A DNA stretch of 64,000 nt. It comes from Fluviicola taffensis DSM 16823. Lineage in GTDB: Bacteria > Bacteroidota > Bacteroidia > Flavobacteriales_D > Crocinitomicaceae. This document shows, one piece after another, positions 57,301-64,000 of this stretch (position 1 is the stretch's first letter; each line of letters begins with the position of its first letter). The translations under genes and the position numbers were made by a program. The notes under the pieces were generated by a model. It worked only from the letters and a program-made list of their open reading frames with translations, did no database searches and was not told where the DNA came from. The stretch covers positions 434,001 to 498,000 of the forward strand of contig NC_015321.1 in NCBI RefSeq assembly GCF_000194605.1, written 5' to 3'.

Positions 57301-57967
57301 AAAGCCACTCTAATTGATATTCTTCAGCCCCCTCAACAGGATCCCATGAAATCACAAATTCATCTGCTTGATCATCGCAATTTAAATCCAATGGCTCATC
57401 GGTATACAAGCTATTAATGGTTACGGGTGTTGCCAATTGCCCCGTAAAATCATACACACGATCTACATATACATCACCTTGGATATAAAGGTTTTCTCTT
57501 AAATATGTTTGATCATAACCTTCCAATTTTGCTAGTATTAGCTTTACGTCAAATTTTTCAACATTGTCAAATACATAAGATTGTTTATCTATAAAAGTCA
57601 AACTGTCTTCTGGATAATTAGATATTTGTAAGGTGATTGTATCAACAATTCCTGAGCTGGAAAGTGTCGCATATTTTGTAAGCACTACTTTTACCTCAGC
57701 CCGAAAGTTAGGACTTGTCGTTGGAAAATGATGATTGATTCCAAACGTGATCACACCCTTTTTTGAACGATCAGAATAACTCAAACCACTCCAAACTGGA
57801 GTAATCTCTGTGGTAAATTCACCCGAAAGTGTATTTACATAAGGACGTGTAGAAAGATCATCGGGTGTTTTCAGTAAACCTCTCGTATAAGGTACAATTC
57901 CAGCTGAAGATGTCAGTGAAACAAGTACAAAAAGGAAAAATAAACCTACGGATTTAAATGCAGTCAT
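45302..57967 (-). CDS. Giant Rhs-like protein with metzincin-like C-terminal tip
   Basis: 4221 residues from the ATG at 57967, which gives a proper signal peptide (M-T-A-F-K-S-V-G ... S-S-A-G). Parts in order: a fibronectin-like segment (about 185-275), a long cysteine- and threonine-rich region with few motifs (300-2100), the first YD motif (near 2156), a BNR/YCF48-type propeller region (about 2235-3150, with repeated N-G-G-x-x-W/D-G-G-x-x-W), further YD repeats (from 3216), the Rhs core end L-G-R-W-L-T-I-D-P (near 3927) and a 290-residue tip. The tip contains H4115-E-M-W-H-L-L-G-L-S-D4125, a HExxHxxGxxD metzincin signature. It is most likely a secreted polymorphic toxin. Confidence 0.85.
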   Translation of the reverse strand: MTAFKSVGLFFLFVLVSLTSSAGIVPYTRGLLKTPDDLSTRPYVNTLSGEFTTEITPVWSGLSYSDRSKKGVITFGINHHFPTTSPNFRAEVKVVLTKYATLSSSGIVDTITLQISNYPEDSLTFIDKQSYVFDNVEKFDVKLILAKLEGYDQTYLRENLYIQGDVYVDRVYDFTGQLATPVTINSLYTDEPLDLNCDDQADEFVISWDPVEGAEEYQLEWLYINNYDKVIGDLSVDFRLNSTRISTSQANYHLSLVFDKGYICYRVRAVGRSMTDVSRFIFTPWSTNDGLVAVSSCDYYQQTTPYDVLKNWQYSSTYAEEGKKKEVVSFFDGSLRNRQMVTKINSDNTTIVGETIYDYQGRPAIQVLPVPVAPTDCETPDAENSLKFYEKFNRKNATDAYTKLDFDTSSMIDSCSTILGPMHPSSGASNYYSSSNPDTDGIQGYLPDAQQFPFSQVEYTPDNTGRISRQGGVGAEFQLGSGHETKYFYGHPFQEQLDRLFGSEVGDYAHYQKNMVIDPNGQVSVSYLDQEGRVIATSLAGEAPDNLISLESAGEAGPLTVDLLSPNAQGESSSNVLGINGRSKVFNQTILLSSKTTLQIDYDLNVTPFIDTCLSMDSSVCFNCVYDLKIEVRDMCGVLVSPQAVSNKLSGRFELDTTNQVIFKTDCANFGFDTTFVIDSLAVGSYQISKILTINEAAIEAYVAMYVNDSINMCKPGYDEILEEVQSTIDNDCSDDFSCAECIENLGPLLDYIANGGTEDSYNLEVVACNAPCTPISYYETMRMLLKGDVMPSGQYAQYDNASVIQTWMYPLSVLNVSNILPKSPNSDWKHPKYDIESTILNHYYDEDGITISRIYLQDVVISSNIVTSSLPIIDVGSTIGTHVFLDALTNTYYTYPEYLTGVADFIGYYGSNLQWANSLVYYHPEYPILKYYRTLTTEVTVGDRFTSEGFDAAMMRVNTWDDAITAGFIKSTYSTESINNRIENFLTDTTHTVWDPAGFYDTPLYRLQNKVANFITINGVNYSMMQFAGIITRCSNLQLGAYPSSACTLWGDDYGLDSTENQVKRDESWMAFRSLYFSAKQKILQDLVTDVTINDSEYYGYNACIGNDEFNPFENGFFNATFLAGFFYTTAGQFTNVNQPCSFYRMAFYQNKEIRFGTPNRVSDLSANEIAYQQYLVTGQCPNAASLQSVLNEVAFTNQLDDASFSLNSLNSLSGLLLSLNNFDEQTANQNLNWVQTTINSNILEAVWSDIGLAAFATLRLVKDPLDTLGYSWSQIIGFSNLYFTELSSGIYEFTALAKVQISGLIYYVPVTGTTTLPIGNCQFEDVCEKNDLGNEMQHLLQAITAFDLLGSTTAFNLSTEDAFDPFVTNNIQHAVSLSSPGNLSWIFDPAIPGFKITNAANSDYLRLGINSFSPSIFTISNMNLIDAIDELVVGPNNTFDLVCNDAYGNYLVTISLDAVRVTSGGLQSIELGDCGLPTPLLCDGEPYRNLEDLKAVFQDVLVNQNAPFDLYNSLELTSSLETQLNAPGGVLTGTVSSLFAGAKRLRFNLPTDYCDLTLNYDSIPGVNFSFDSIVSVDELEVSGETNSFGSNNSFDLTVNFSSGGTIHTAVLKGISCLNLKECISCTGDITVSYTASQLDSIDSVYLNMGVLTGTSTMGDYHYYCDLVDTFNVHHGLTILDPNYVPKLSYYEFFNQVPPNSIGEFAYYLNAFVDSVDAYFLLQSPSQFYTYFGTFNSVKLQYGRYLSAVDFYNTHRDGIILDQISPVTLVEFTTTIYSGDCSNYISYLLGNFTNPGTTLSVLSYPNTGIALIPSDSCFVNYQTYVDAYLGHIDNNPSCYMQQFGPTQLVSYIQFLNLNLCCTEEGEDALAVYLQYLYTNPGCELIPPSMTNCMTPEEDFVYCSGRYNNYYLTGIDMFNTSDWAIANNISLTNEFASDTAFIDAGFCECAKFYQSYLFTYIYAQSTDVLPNPITISEYCASDLPDLHPECSEAYQKYLGCVALYNSKAMANESEDVITYVISEQVFYQENLCNCVNDYCAELNLVSDGLKEFDLMPNILTFCSGDQVIPCPNDSINIAAEPFVIEFNDPCEEFYQANTENTAYIAYQEQTQAMQTDISQRYIQHCLGALENLSMTYNEIEHHFTLYYYDQAGNLIKTVPPEGVEFIDIDNSTIKAAILSDRANNTHQIVTSHRMQTTYLYNSLNQLVAQNMPDQDEMQVFESTLPNGLPTQLSTTAIQMVSSNQGYLTGFMTNSNAPMGSRGYLFSTNNGGQNWVRVSNTIASDLKRVRMINSNSGLAVGTSGILLLTQDGGATWDLVDTYSSNIQEDFVSLEVSTTDGYALTRSGQIFKCTTAGVISSHAVAPTNTSYTATAFTDFSLQNNYSTTTGILYVASLTDGSSDFDAIILNNGSSVFTLEKVLASDLNALAFYSSSEGAVAGLDGNLSLLSGTSSSDFVQTMQVSGTLGMIDQIQMLNGQIGIARIEENGQKVIRTTKNGGKTWLSLSNEYLDANLVFIKRSGTTTLEVLIQGYTTGSAYSKTVLLASNGTISELNQTPTAVQNINLKVVYAYNDGIKITVFGIDSANKLYRSNAYLPSGTTLQFTEITDAGTITDAKQLLVLKDGTDLLVHALLTTGTLKQSSYSLTTQTASSFATVSGATALVWMDKITASSTDYVLGYNSSDTKIYAKTATGSLSGLTTTLSLGTSVITKLAVHGTQVTLAGTNGGIFTSGSISTLPSSVTFYARQDHRLPALNSIQKGASNLLITGQNGLFISRAISTSATTATVKPLHTLSDLYAANEFVSSSISYYLVGGTDGFLSQFKVSNLDETTLYTTAGLTVKDHSNNITFYDIAVATKAVYAVGGNGSVYYTPDITTDLLIPTVPATTQNLRSVCFNGSLKAIVAGSAATLIRYNSQTGSLNNRIFSSRYRDVHFANGQFGTLIGDHFLVRTTTDGGLSWKINLPTSALTLNSSTIDNLRKVWTVKEANTSHFALIGGYGDYLTVVNNGLFAATPITGRISDIQFSKNSPLIGYLSINSTANGIRKITLTPSTLLGYTLSLSADVATSTDLIHAIHVFENQSVAYVGGSGKINFYNSGGLGSSYTLATISGATFRDVYFHDDVTGYAVGDAGKWYHLSSNSNDATTHAILSGGLITSQQIITDPEIGTATDYNILAMAFNSRTTGVYGGYYTNGTYITTKKAMVRALRHEGGMFTARFYYDRLGRIVTSQNSRQLQASKFSYTLYDELGRVYEAGEKTENGSGDPKFGSIFGTNVGGITVPSVVDDTKLETWLSTNATTTRKEVTRSYYDATNTHIESSLPIMLTEATQRKRIVHVTYEAVYDDLDEVYDHATHYDYDVHGNVKTLLQENQLVGAISGIDQHRFKRMDYVYDLISGNVHRVDYETGNADQWHHAYNYDADNRITEVYTTKETPLLDINSTVASMQNEPEINPMWDQEASYEYYQHGPLARTTLADQEVQGIDYVYTLQGWIKGVNSNGLDAAKDPGRDGDGVSDNKLVARDVFGYSLHYYAGDYAPIVGGNNDFIANQGSSDLTDTSSDLYNGNIGRMVTTITDPNSRHILPLGNAYQYDQLNRLKQAKSFNNYDEGTNAWGSGGTTMYYNAFTYDANGNIETQVRQNDAGTTIDDLTYNYHDLAGKRLRNRLYGVNDPTSNGAFADDIDNMVFDSAQSTINQNNNYVYDAEGRLVKDLQEEIDTIVWRVDGKVKFILRPASSAKKTVSFDYDAMGHRIAKHSYTSNNSYLLEKSTYYILDVQGNTMSVYERVVDNTEESVAFFQAEKHIYGSSRLGMHNEPVPMLGSQNTTYTMEYVDHRIGERTYELSNHLGNVLSVISDKIIPHDDGSGNVDYWLADIRQSTDYSPFGVTLENRNFTLTGAEKMRYAFNGMEKDDEIKGEGNSYDFGARMLDPRLGRWLTIDPSAVKYPANSPYHFALNSPLLFNDPNGKDAVITISEPDAFGVRTITLTSKVYITGIGKTNKEIKEFAKSLQFNWDAFYSKDFVFPATAGLKYDLNIQVEFIAATTDNLGALPAVMRDYVNSDQSRSVGTKAEGAEDINGKPSGLEYGENVITIGWGGINATGTSTSQAWINDKESPVFSAIHEMWHLLGLSDRYDAKFQKPRIPHTGYEYNNKTLKGFIMAGTGYEIGQANIDAIIQSCINILNNPVNKIGNLFTIYKSIINDITLDELDPNKKKAVIEKSKDEVLPE
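46165..47718 (-). repeat. Copy 1 of the Rhs core duplication
   Basis: Encodes the last ~520 residues before the toxin tip of the main Rhs protein and is nearly identical to 41786-43384. Divergence starts right after the L-G-R-W-L-T-I-D core boundary, as expected for tip exchange. Confidence 0.85.
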
Positions 57968-57971
57968 AATT

Positions 57972-58706
57972 CTATTTTTTAGGTTTATAGCGGGCGTCAT
58001 GTAACTGATATCCAGCCATAATTGGCGTTAGAGTTAAATTATCTTTTTTATCCTTGACAATAATCATGGATTCTGAAAAGGAAACTTCATTCTTTTTCAA
58101 TGCTACAATGGGTTCATAGACAAGAGTGATGTAAGGGGATTCAATCGTTTCATCATCTTCAGATTCCATAAAATAATTTGCTGGTGGCAAGCTAATTATC
58201 AACTTATACAGTGATTTCTTTTTAGTGTCGATAAAAAATTCCAACGTTCCCTCATTTGAAAATTTTGGAATTGCTTTTAAAACAATATAACCTGAGTAAG
58301 TTGTTTTTATTAGGTCATACTGACTCAGTGTAGCCTCTGTAAAATCATTAAATGTATTTAGGGTTTTCATGGAAGAATCAATTTCAGTGACCTGAACAAA
58401 CTTCGATGTAGAATCAATGTAGATAGCTAGATCTTGAGTCTGCAATACTGTTATTCCTGCATTGATCATTTTATAGGAGATACCAGATCCTCTATAAATC
58501 ACTCCATTACTGGATTCAATAGGAGTAGGATCATTCAAATCTCTAAAAGTCTCTTTTTTGAAGCGTAGTACAATATTGGGGTTATTCAATTGGCGAATAA
58601 TGGGTTTCATTTCAACATTGAATTCCTCCATGGAAAGTTTAATACCAGACTGTCCGAAACAGCTAGTGGCAACCAAAAAATAAAAAAGAAAAATATACTT
58701 ATTCAT
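57972..58706 (-). CDS. Secreted hypothetical protein of the Rhs operon
   Basis: 244 residues from the ATG at 58706, which starts a signal peptide (M-N-K-Y-I-F-L-F ... C-F-G-Q). An upstream Met at 58721 would overlap the previous gene by 8 bp. The mature part is beta-rich with no recognised motif, and resembles outer-membrane lipoprotein-carrier-like folds only in general outline. Stop lies 4 bp before the Rhs start, so it is co-translated and may help export or folding of the Rhs protein. Confidence 0.65.
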   Translation of the reverse strand: MNKYIFLFYFLVATSCFGQSGIKLSMEEFNVEMKPIIRQLNNPNIVLRFKKETFRDLNDPTPIESSNGVIYRGSGISYKMINAGITVLQTQDLAIYIDSTSKFVQVTEIDSSMKTLNTFNDFTEATLSQYDLIKTTYSGYIVLKAIPKFSNEGTLEFFIDTKKKSLYKLIISLPPANYFMESEDDETIESPYITLVYEPIVALKKNEVSFSESMIIVKDKKDNLTLTPIMAGYQLHDARYKPKK

Positions 58707-58713
58707 AAAACTG

Positions 58714-59700
58714 CTAGTCATTAGTGGATGAATTTTCTCTATTTTCTTGAATGGTCATGATTCCTTTTTCGGTTTCTTTTTTTACACGAACCAATTTTCC
58801 TTCCTCATCATACTCATAGATTTTGGCATAATTGCGTTCATCCAATTCAGCCATGAGCCGTAAAGTAACAGGGTCATAAACATAGGTCATCATGGAACCA
58901 TCATAAGGAAACACACGAATATCATCGAAATAAGATGTTCCCGAGGAAACAATGAGTTCCATTTTTAGATTTCCCGCTGAATTTGTTTGGATAATTCCTT
59001 CTATACGCTGCCAGCCATCAATGATTTGTCCAGATGGATAAAAAGTATAGACATTCGATCCCGAAGTTACTTTCAACTGAGAATTGGTATAGTTCAATGC
59101 TCCAGTTGTGCTCCCAGTTGCTTCTTTGACCCATGCAGAAATAATATATCGGTCATCAACTGGCTGAAATTTGGGTAAGCAATTATCACAAGGTATTTCT
59201 TTTAAACATTGTTGCAAATAATTGGAATTTTCAAAATTAATATATCCAACACATGCATTTGCTGTAATTTCAAGTACATACTTTTTGTTTCCTACAAAAA
59301 AATCGGATAAGCTATGGCTTGAAGTTGTATTTGACCCCGTTGAGATAGGAATTACGGAATTTGTTTCAATTAAATAACTATAGTTCTGAGTTTGTTCAAA
59401 GGGGCCAAACAACCTGTATGATGTATTAATGGCAGTTGACATACCGGAATTTGTAAACCCCTGAAAAGTGATCAGTGCATCCGTTCCCAATTGCAATGAA
59501 TCAATGGGTGTATACTCATAATATAATTTGGACTTTCCATTCACACATAAGAAACCTTGTGCAGAATCAAATGCTCCTCTACCAGTTTGTGTTCTTCCAC
59601 AAACCAAATAACTCGTGCTCGGAGAGAAATTCGTTAAATAATCTTGCCCAAAGGACCAGTGAGCTAAGAGACAACTAAAAACGAGAATGAATACTTTCAT
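58714..59700 (-). CDS. Secreted protein with a terminal YD-type motif
   Basis: 328 residues from the ATG at 59700, giving a signal peptide (M-K-V-F-I-L-V-F ... S-F-G-Q). It contains a carbohydrate-binding-like beta domain (W-Q-R-I-E-G-I ... Y-F-D-D-I-R-V-F-P-Y-D) and ends in T-Y-V-Y-D-P-V-T-L-R and I-Y-E-Y-D-E-E-G-K-L-V-R, YD-repeat motifs that are common at the ends of Bacteroidota Rhs-associated proteins. It lies between two large Rhs-like genes in one operon. Confidence 0.7.
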   Translation of the reverse strand: MKVFILVFSCLLAHWSFGQDYLTNFSPSTSYLVCGRTQTGRGAFDSAQGFLCVNGKSKLYYEYTPIDSLQLGTDALITFQGFTNSGMSTAINTSYRLFGPFEQTQNYSYLIETNSVIPISTGSNTTSSHSLSDFFVGNKKYVLEITANACVGYINFENSNYLQQCLKEIPCDNCLPKFQPVDDRYIISAWVKEATGSTTGALNYTNSQLKVTSGSNVYTFYPSGQIIDGWQRIEGIIQTNSAGNLKMELIVSSGTSYFDDIRVFPYDGSMMTYVYDPVTLRLMAELDERNYAKIYEYDEEGKLVRVKKETEKGIMTIQENRENSSTND

Positions 59701-59729
59701 AATGGATGTTTTAAAAATTAGTTTCATAG

Positions 59730-62700
59730 TTATTCAGGACTTTCTTGTCCAACAATTTGGACAGTTGCTTTACATCCTTTTGAATCCGTAATGGTAATAA
59801 TCAAATATTCACCTTGGTAATCAACTTGATATGAAATCTTATTGGATGGAAGTAATTGCGCATCCATATAACCATTCCCGAAAGCCTCACTGCTAAATTG
59901 ATAAGGAGGAGTTCCTCCAGTAACAAAATATTCCGGTTCTTTATTCGTTACTAAAATGATCTCTAAATCACAACCAGTTTCATACAGACACGTGGAAATA
60001 ACATTTTCAAAAACAACTGGTGATCCAGCTTCCACTTTGATACTTTTTCTCCCAGTGTGTACATGGGTTGTTTCAATTGCAGAGCTAGGAATAACCGCCA
60101 CATCATCGTCTCCAATTTTTGCTTTACTAAAATATCCCTGATCCAAACAGTTTTCATTACCAGCATCTTCAAAACTCCCTGTGGCAATTTGCTGGGCTTT
60201 TGCATTCGCGGCAACAGCTGTAGTCAAAGTATTATTAAATTCAAATAAACTGGAGGAGTATCTACCTAATGCATCTCTTGTTTCCAAGGTCATCCCATTG
60301 GGTGAAAACTCAGTAACTTCAGAAACAAAAGTCCAATTTTGTTCGTCTTTAATCCATTTTCCTTGTCCAAGTTTATAAAATGGGGCATAACTTGTAAATA
60401 CTCCATCCTTACGGATGTTAGTGTTTCCATCGTAATTGGTTTGCGTTCTTCCACTTAGATGAGTGAATGAGCGAACGGGTCTCCAATTTCCTTTTGTCCC
60501 TATGACATAAGGATTAGTAGAATAAGTTCCGTTAGAGAAACAATCGCAATAGGTTTTCCAAGCATCTCCAAATTCAACTGCTCCAGCATTTAGTACATTT
60601 GAGAATTGATTGGTTCCAATTCCCAGTAAAGGATTCGATAAAGAAGTCATACTTGCCATTGAGGTACTTTGCTTATTTCTATAACCTGAGCGAATCACTT
60701 TTACTGTTGCATTTGTTCCAGACATTGGAATCCCTTCTTTATCTATTATTTTAATTCCAGATTGATTTCGTTCAACAATCCACCCTTTTTTAATTCCAGA
60801 GCCTGATGTTACTGAAACTTCATCGCCTTCAGTAAAGAAATTGAATTGAGAAGGAATTGAAGCAAATCCATTGCTTGCAAATGACCCAACTTTATAAGAG
60901 TATAATACGTTTTTTGAAGCTTGTCCAAATACATCGTATTTCCAGTAGGCTGGATAATTCAATGAGTAAACCTTATCATTAAAATCAGTTGTGGTTTGTG
61001 TTACTAACACCTCTCCAGTTCTAGAATCGTAAGCTAAGTTATTGGTCTCAACCTTACTTCCATCTTGATCAGCAGTAGTACGTGCCAAAATTCCGAATTT
61101 CTGAACTGTCTTATTGAATGTTGCACTTCTGAAACGATTCGTTGTACGATCATAACCTGGATAAATCACTGGGATAACTGCTAAGAATGTTCCAAACAAC
61201 ATACTATTGGAGTTTATTTTCAATTTTCCAGTTTGTGATACGGTTTCACTTTCTCTAAAGTCAGCAACAGCGTCGTAACGAACCCCAATGTTTTTTGTCG
61301 ATGTTGTTCCATCAGGATTTATAACCTGAACGTGATTCGTTAATCGATTGTTTTGGACACCATTCAAAGAATAAATCTCTGATTGATAGAAATACTCTAC
61401 TGTAGAAATCGGTTCGGTTTTATTCTCTGCATAGACACTTTCTTTTTTTGCCTTTCCATGCATATCATTCAATTCAATCAAAAACCCTTCATTTGCGGTT
61501 AGATATTGGTATTTTGGCAAAAGTGGTAAGAAACTATGCTTACTTATTGGGTCTACCCCAGTAGCTCTTACAAAAGTTGGAAAATCTCGCGCTGTATAAA
61601 ACTCCTTTACAACCTTGCCTGTTGCAGTGTGTGTTACATTTGCCCGCTTCAAATCACGAATTTCTACACGCGAATATCCAATTGAGGGTGATGGAAATTG
61701 AGACTCCATAATTGGATCTTCTATATACATCTTGTCATCTGTTGCCAGCATTTTTTTGTTATTCACAATATAGGCTGTGTGCCAAGGATTCTCATCTCCA
61801 CCTAATTGAGGTTCGTATGAAGCAACACCAGATGATTTCGTGCTATTTTCCAATGTATATGAAAACTCCTGTCCATAAATACTTGATGCACCTCCTCCCA
61901 TTGCGCTCCAATTATCTTTAATCAAAATGCGTTTTACGCGACTTCCTCCTCCCAACTTTTTTCCTGTCGGACAATTCAATCGCATCCAAGATTTGTTTAC
62001 AACCATATCTCTTCCACGATCTAAATCATAAATATATCTATTGGGTCCAGTTGCCAATTCTTTAAAACTGGCAATCGCTCCAATGGTGGCATTGGCGAAA
62101 TCAATCAATCCTTGTTCGTTTTCATTCACATCTCCATTATTCCCAATAATATCAGTAATGGTTCTTGAAAGTTGTGTCCGTCCAAATAAAATGGCTTGTT
62201 TGGCAATTGGACTATAAACCTTTGGACCAGCATCACGTAATTTTTCAGGTTCTAAATCAATTACCCCATACAAAACGCCTCCGATGTTCACTTTTGAAAT
62301 CTCTTTTATGATTCCATATCCAGAAATAAATTCTGCTTTTTCTTTTGTGTCAGCCCCAGCTGGATTTAATACCATCAATGCTCTGAAGTATAACTGCTCA
62401 CCTTTACTTGCATAAGAAGAAATATCATCAGTTGGATTCACTAAATTGAATAGCAGTTTCCTATTCGGCTTTAAGTTGGATGAGACACTTTGAATAGCAG
62501 CATCTCCATTCAATCCTCCACTTTCATAATCAGAATCGCTAGTATAAACTCCAATTATTTTAAACATTTGAGATGCCTTTTTATGCTGAACATACCCATA
62601 ATCATCAGATTCGTATTCCACATTTATTTCTCCACCAGAAGGTAACTTTATAGTGGTTAAACTCCATGATTGTGCATAGATATCTGCTAAAGTTTTATTT

Positions 62701-64000
62701 TGAATGGTATAAGGGAAATCTGAATTAGCTAAGGGTGAACTAGTTTCTCCTTCATTAGTGGCAACTCCATTCCAATTGGGTTTGTAGGTCCCCCAACGAT
62801 CGGTTGCTTTCAATTCATAATTTGGATTATGATCGCTATAATTGAATTTATAGCTCCGATATTTCATTTTTTTAGAATTTTGGTAAGTGAACACAATTTC
62901 TTTTAAGGTCAATTTTCCACCTCCATAAATATTTCCAGAATAGTTGTTGCACAAGGAGTAATCATACTCAAATTTCACTTGTTGAATGGGAACTGCACTT
63001 GAACCATTAACTTCATAATCACGTCTAGAATACAAGGTAATCGAGTTCAATTGCTGCATTGCATTGCCTGTAGCTGCATCCAATCCACCATGTCGACCCG
63101 AAGCACTATGTGCATCTAGTCGAGCTTCTGTTTGAAAAATAGCAATGTAGTTTTTGGTCTCAATTTTATACATATAAAAGAGATCCTTTTCACCATAAAC
63201 AAAGCTTGCCTTGTCATCTGTTTTATCAGTTCGCATTCCAATATTGTAGTAACCTGAATTCTCTTCAATTGGAGTGCGCCATTTGTGATTTTCTACTTCT
63301 GCATATTCGAATTTAACGTAGGATCCCAAATCCCCTGTTGAAGGTCCTTGGGTATTATCTGAATCAATATAGTCATCACTCAAAACTGCAGAAAGCATAT
63401 AGGAATGAGCATAAGCTGGAGTAGTCGTGGAGCTATAATAACGATCAATTCCTTTGTTATTATCAACACTAGCAAGGGTATTCCCATTCGAATAATACAC
63501 TAATCCCAAATAATCATTGGAAGGAAAAATTCCTCCTGAATTTCCCATGTTATTCCCAACAGCAAAAGTGACATCTTCTTGAAAATGATTGTATGCTGGA
63601 AGTCCAAAAACATACCGTCTGCCATCAGTTCCTAGTTGCGTAATTTCTGCAATGTGGTGTGGTTTGCTTGGTTCATATAAGGACGAATTATAAGGCATAA
63701 CACCTAATCCAGTGGCAACTTCTATTCGATTTAAAAAGTAAAGTTGATTATTCGTAAGTTCTCTTTGGCTCCGTTTATTTTTATTGATAGTTTTAATGGA
63801 TGACTGAACCAATGCTCCATTCAATTTAGGAAAAAGCGCAGACCCACCCAACTCCAATCGTTCAAGTTTATCTCCATAGAATTGATCGGTCATCAAGTTG
63901 TCTTGAGCAACGGAAGCCTCACTAGCTTCAATAAATTGAAAACTTGGTACAATATCTCCGTTTGTTGTAAATTTATATGGAAGTACATTTTTGGCATAAT
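59730..64000 (-). CDS. Large Rhs-associated secreted protein, N-terminus outside the window
   Basis: The frame stays open to the end of the window (about 1423 codons), so the true start lies beyond 64000. The sequence is typical of the big partner proteins in Bacteroidota Rhs operons, with many aromatic strands (Y-x-F-N-Y-S-D-H, Y-D-S-R-T-G-E-V). The last ~90 residues form a SprB-like unit (V-T-G-G-T-P-P-Y-Q-F ... D-S-K-G-C-K-A-T-V). It is co-directional with the Rhs genes, separated from the next by about 30 bp. Its role may be in surface display or delivery of the toxin. Confidence 0.75.
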   Translation of the reverse strand, partial: YAKNVLPYKFTTNGDIVPSFQFIEASEASVAQDNLMTDQFYGDKLERLELGGSALFPKLNGALVQSSIKTINKNKRSQRELTNNQLYFLNRIEVATGLGVMPYNSSLYEPSKPHHIAEITQLGTDGRRYVFGLPAYNHFQEDVTFAVGNNMGNSGGIFPSNDYLGLVYYSNGNTLASVDNNKGIDRYYSSTTTPAYAHSYMLSAVLSDDYIDSDNTQGPSTGDLGSYVKFEYAEVENHKWRTPIEENSGYYNIGMRTDKTDDKASFVYGEKDLFYMYKIETKNYIAIFQTEARLDAHSASGRHGGLDAATGNAMQQLNSITLYSRRDYEVNGSSAVPIQQVKFEYDYSLCNNYSGNIYGGGKLTLKEIVFTYQNSKKMKYRSYKFNYSDHNPNYELKATDRWGTYKPNWNGVATNEGETSSPLANSDFPYTIQNKTLADIYAQSWSLTTIKLPSGGEINVEYESDDYGYVQHKKASQMFKIIGVYTSDSDYESGGLNGDAAIQSVSSNLKPNRKLLFNLVNPTDDISSYASKGEQLYFRALMVLNPAGADTKEKAEFISGYGIIKEISKVNIGGVLYGVIDLEPEKLRDAGPKVYSPIAKQAILFGRTQLSRTITDIIGNNGDVNENEQGLIDFANATIGAIASFKELATGPNRYIYDLDRGRDMVVNKSWMRLNCPTGKKLGGGSRVKRILIKDNWSAMGGGASSIYGQEFSYTLENSTKSSGVASYEPQLGGDENPWHTAYIVNNKKMLATDDKMYIEDPIMESQFPSPSIGYSRVEIRDLKRANVTHTATGKVVKEFYTARDFPTFVRATGVDPISKHSFLPLLPKYQYLTANEGFLIELNDMHGKAKKESVYAENKTEPISTVEYFYQSEIYSLNGVQNNRLTNHVQVINPDGTTSTKNIGVRYDAVADFRESETVSQTGKLKINSNSMLFGTFLAVIPVIYPGYDRTTNRFRSATFNKTVQKFGILARTTADQDGSKVETNNLAYDSRTGEVLVTQTTTDFNDKVYSLNYPAYWKYDVFGQASKNVLYSYKVGSFASNGFASIPSQFNFFTEGDEVSVTSGSGIKKGWIVERNQSGIKIIDKEGIPMSGTNATVKVIRSGYRNKQSTSMASMTSLSNPLLGIGTNQFSNVLNAGAVEFGDAWKTYCDCFSNGTYSTNPYVIGTKGNWRPVRSFTHLSGRTQTNYDGNTNIRKDGVFTSYAPFYKLGQGKWIKDEQNWTFVSEVTEFSPNGMTLETRDALGRYSSSLFEFNNTLTTAVAANAKAQQIATGSFEDAGNENCLDQGYFSKAKIGDDDVAVIPSSAIETTHVHTGRKSIKVEAGSPVVFENVISTCLYETGCDLEIILVTNKEPEYFVTGGTPPYQFSSEAFGNGYMDAQLLPSNKISYQVDYQGEYLIITITDSKGCKATVQIVGQESPE

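Overview
The window is AT-rich bacterial chromosome and looks like Bacteroidota, order Flavobacteriales. The signs are TAnnTTTG promoter elements, a type IX secretion (T9SS) C-terminal sorting domain, SprB-like secreted repeats, a very large Rhs-like protein, and poor use of Shine-Dalgarno sites. A freshwater or marine relative of Fluviicola/Crocinitomix is my best guess; this is inference, because no rRNA is present.

Layout. 1-22.7 kb is ordinary core and surface genome: a partial secreted protein; an AraC regulator with a complete RND efflux operon (outer-membrane lipoprotein, inner-membrane pump, periplasmic adaptor); small hypothetical proteins; two paralogous secreted TPR proteins; a T9SS cargo protein; a lipoprotein esterase; DsbD with a separate DsbD-alpha-like partner; tilS-pabB; and a PlsC-type acyltransferase. 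22.8-23.4 kb is a tRNA cluster (Ser-GCT, Pro-TGG, Arg-TCT) with a broken 5' copy of the Arg tRNA.

23.6-40 kb, directly behind tRNA-Arg, is a defence island. It holds an AbiV-like protein paired with a HEPN protein carrying an R-x4-H motif. A TPR histidine kinase with a frameshifted LuxR-type response regulator follows. Next is a type III-like CBASS operon: caspase-like protease, CD-NTase, bacterial HORMA protein, TRIP13-like AAA+ ATPase, and a SAVED protein whose C-terminal half carries a HExxH...EE zinc-peptidase signature. After a 56-residue unrecognised protein and a hairpin comes a second, type II-short CBASS: CD-NTase, stand-alone E2-like protein and patatin phospholipase. The island ends with a small XRE/lipoprotein pair and a frameshifted DDE transposase.

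40.1-64 kb is a minus-strand polymorphic-toxin locus. Three co-directional secreted proteins (one running off the window) lead into a 4221-residue Rhs-like protein with a metzincin-like C-terminal tip and a following lipoprotein as likely immunity partner. Further downstream is a 5'-truncated duplicate of the Rhs core with a different HExxH tip and its own overlapping partner gene. An IS1-family element and palindromic repeats lie between the two cassettes.

Main candidate for novelty: the CBASS operon at 28.6-34.0 kb combines two different predicted proteases, a caspase-like one and a nucleotide-sensing SAVED-metallopeptidase. This suggests a cyclic-nucleotide-triggered proteolytic cascade. 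The assignment rests on motifs read by eye; no searches were run.
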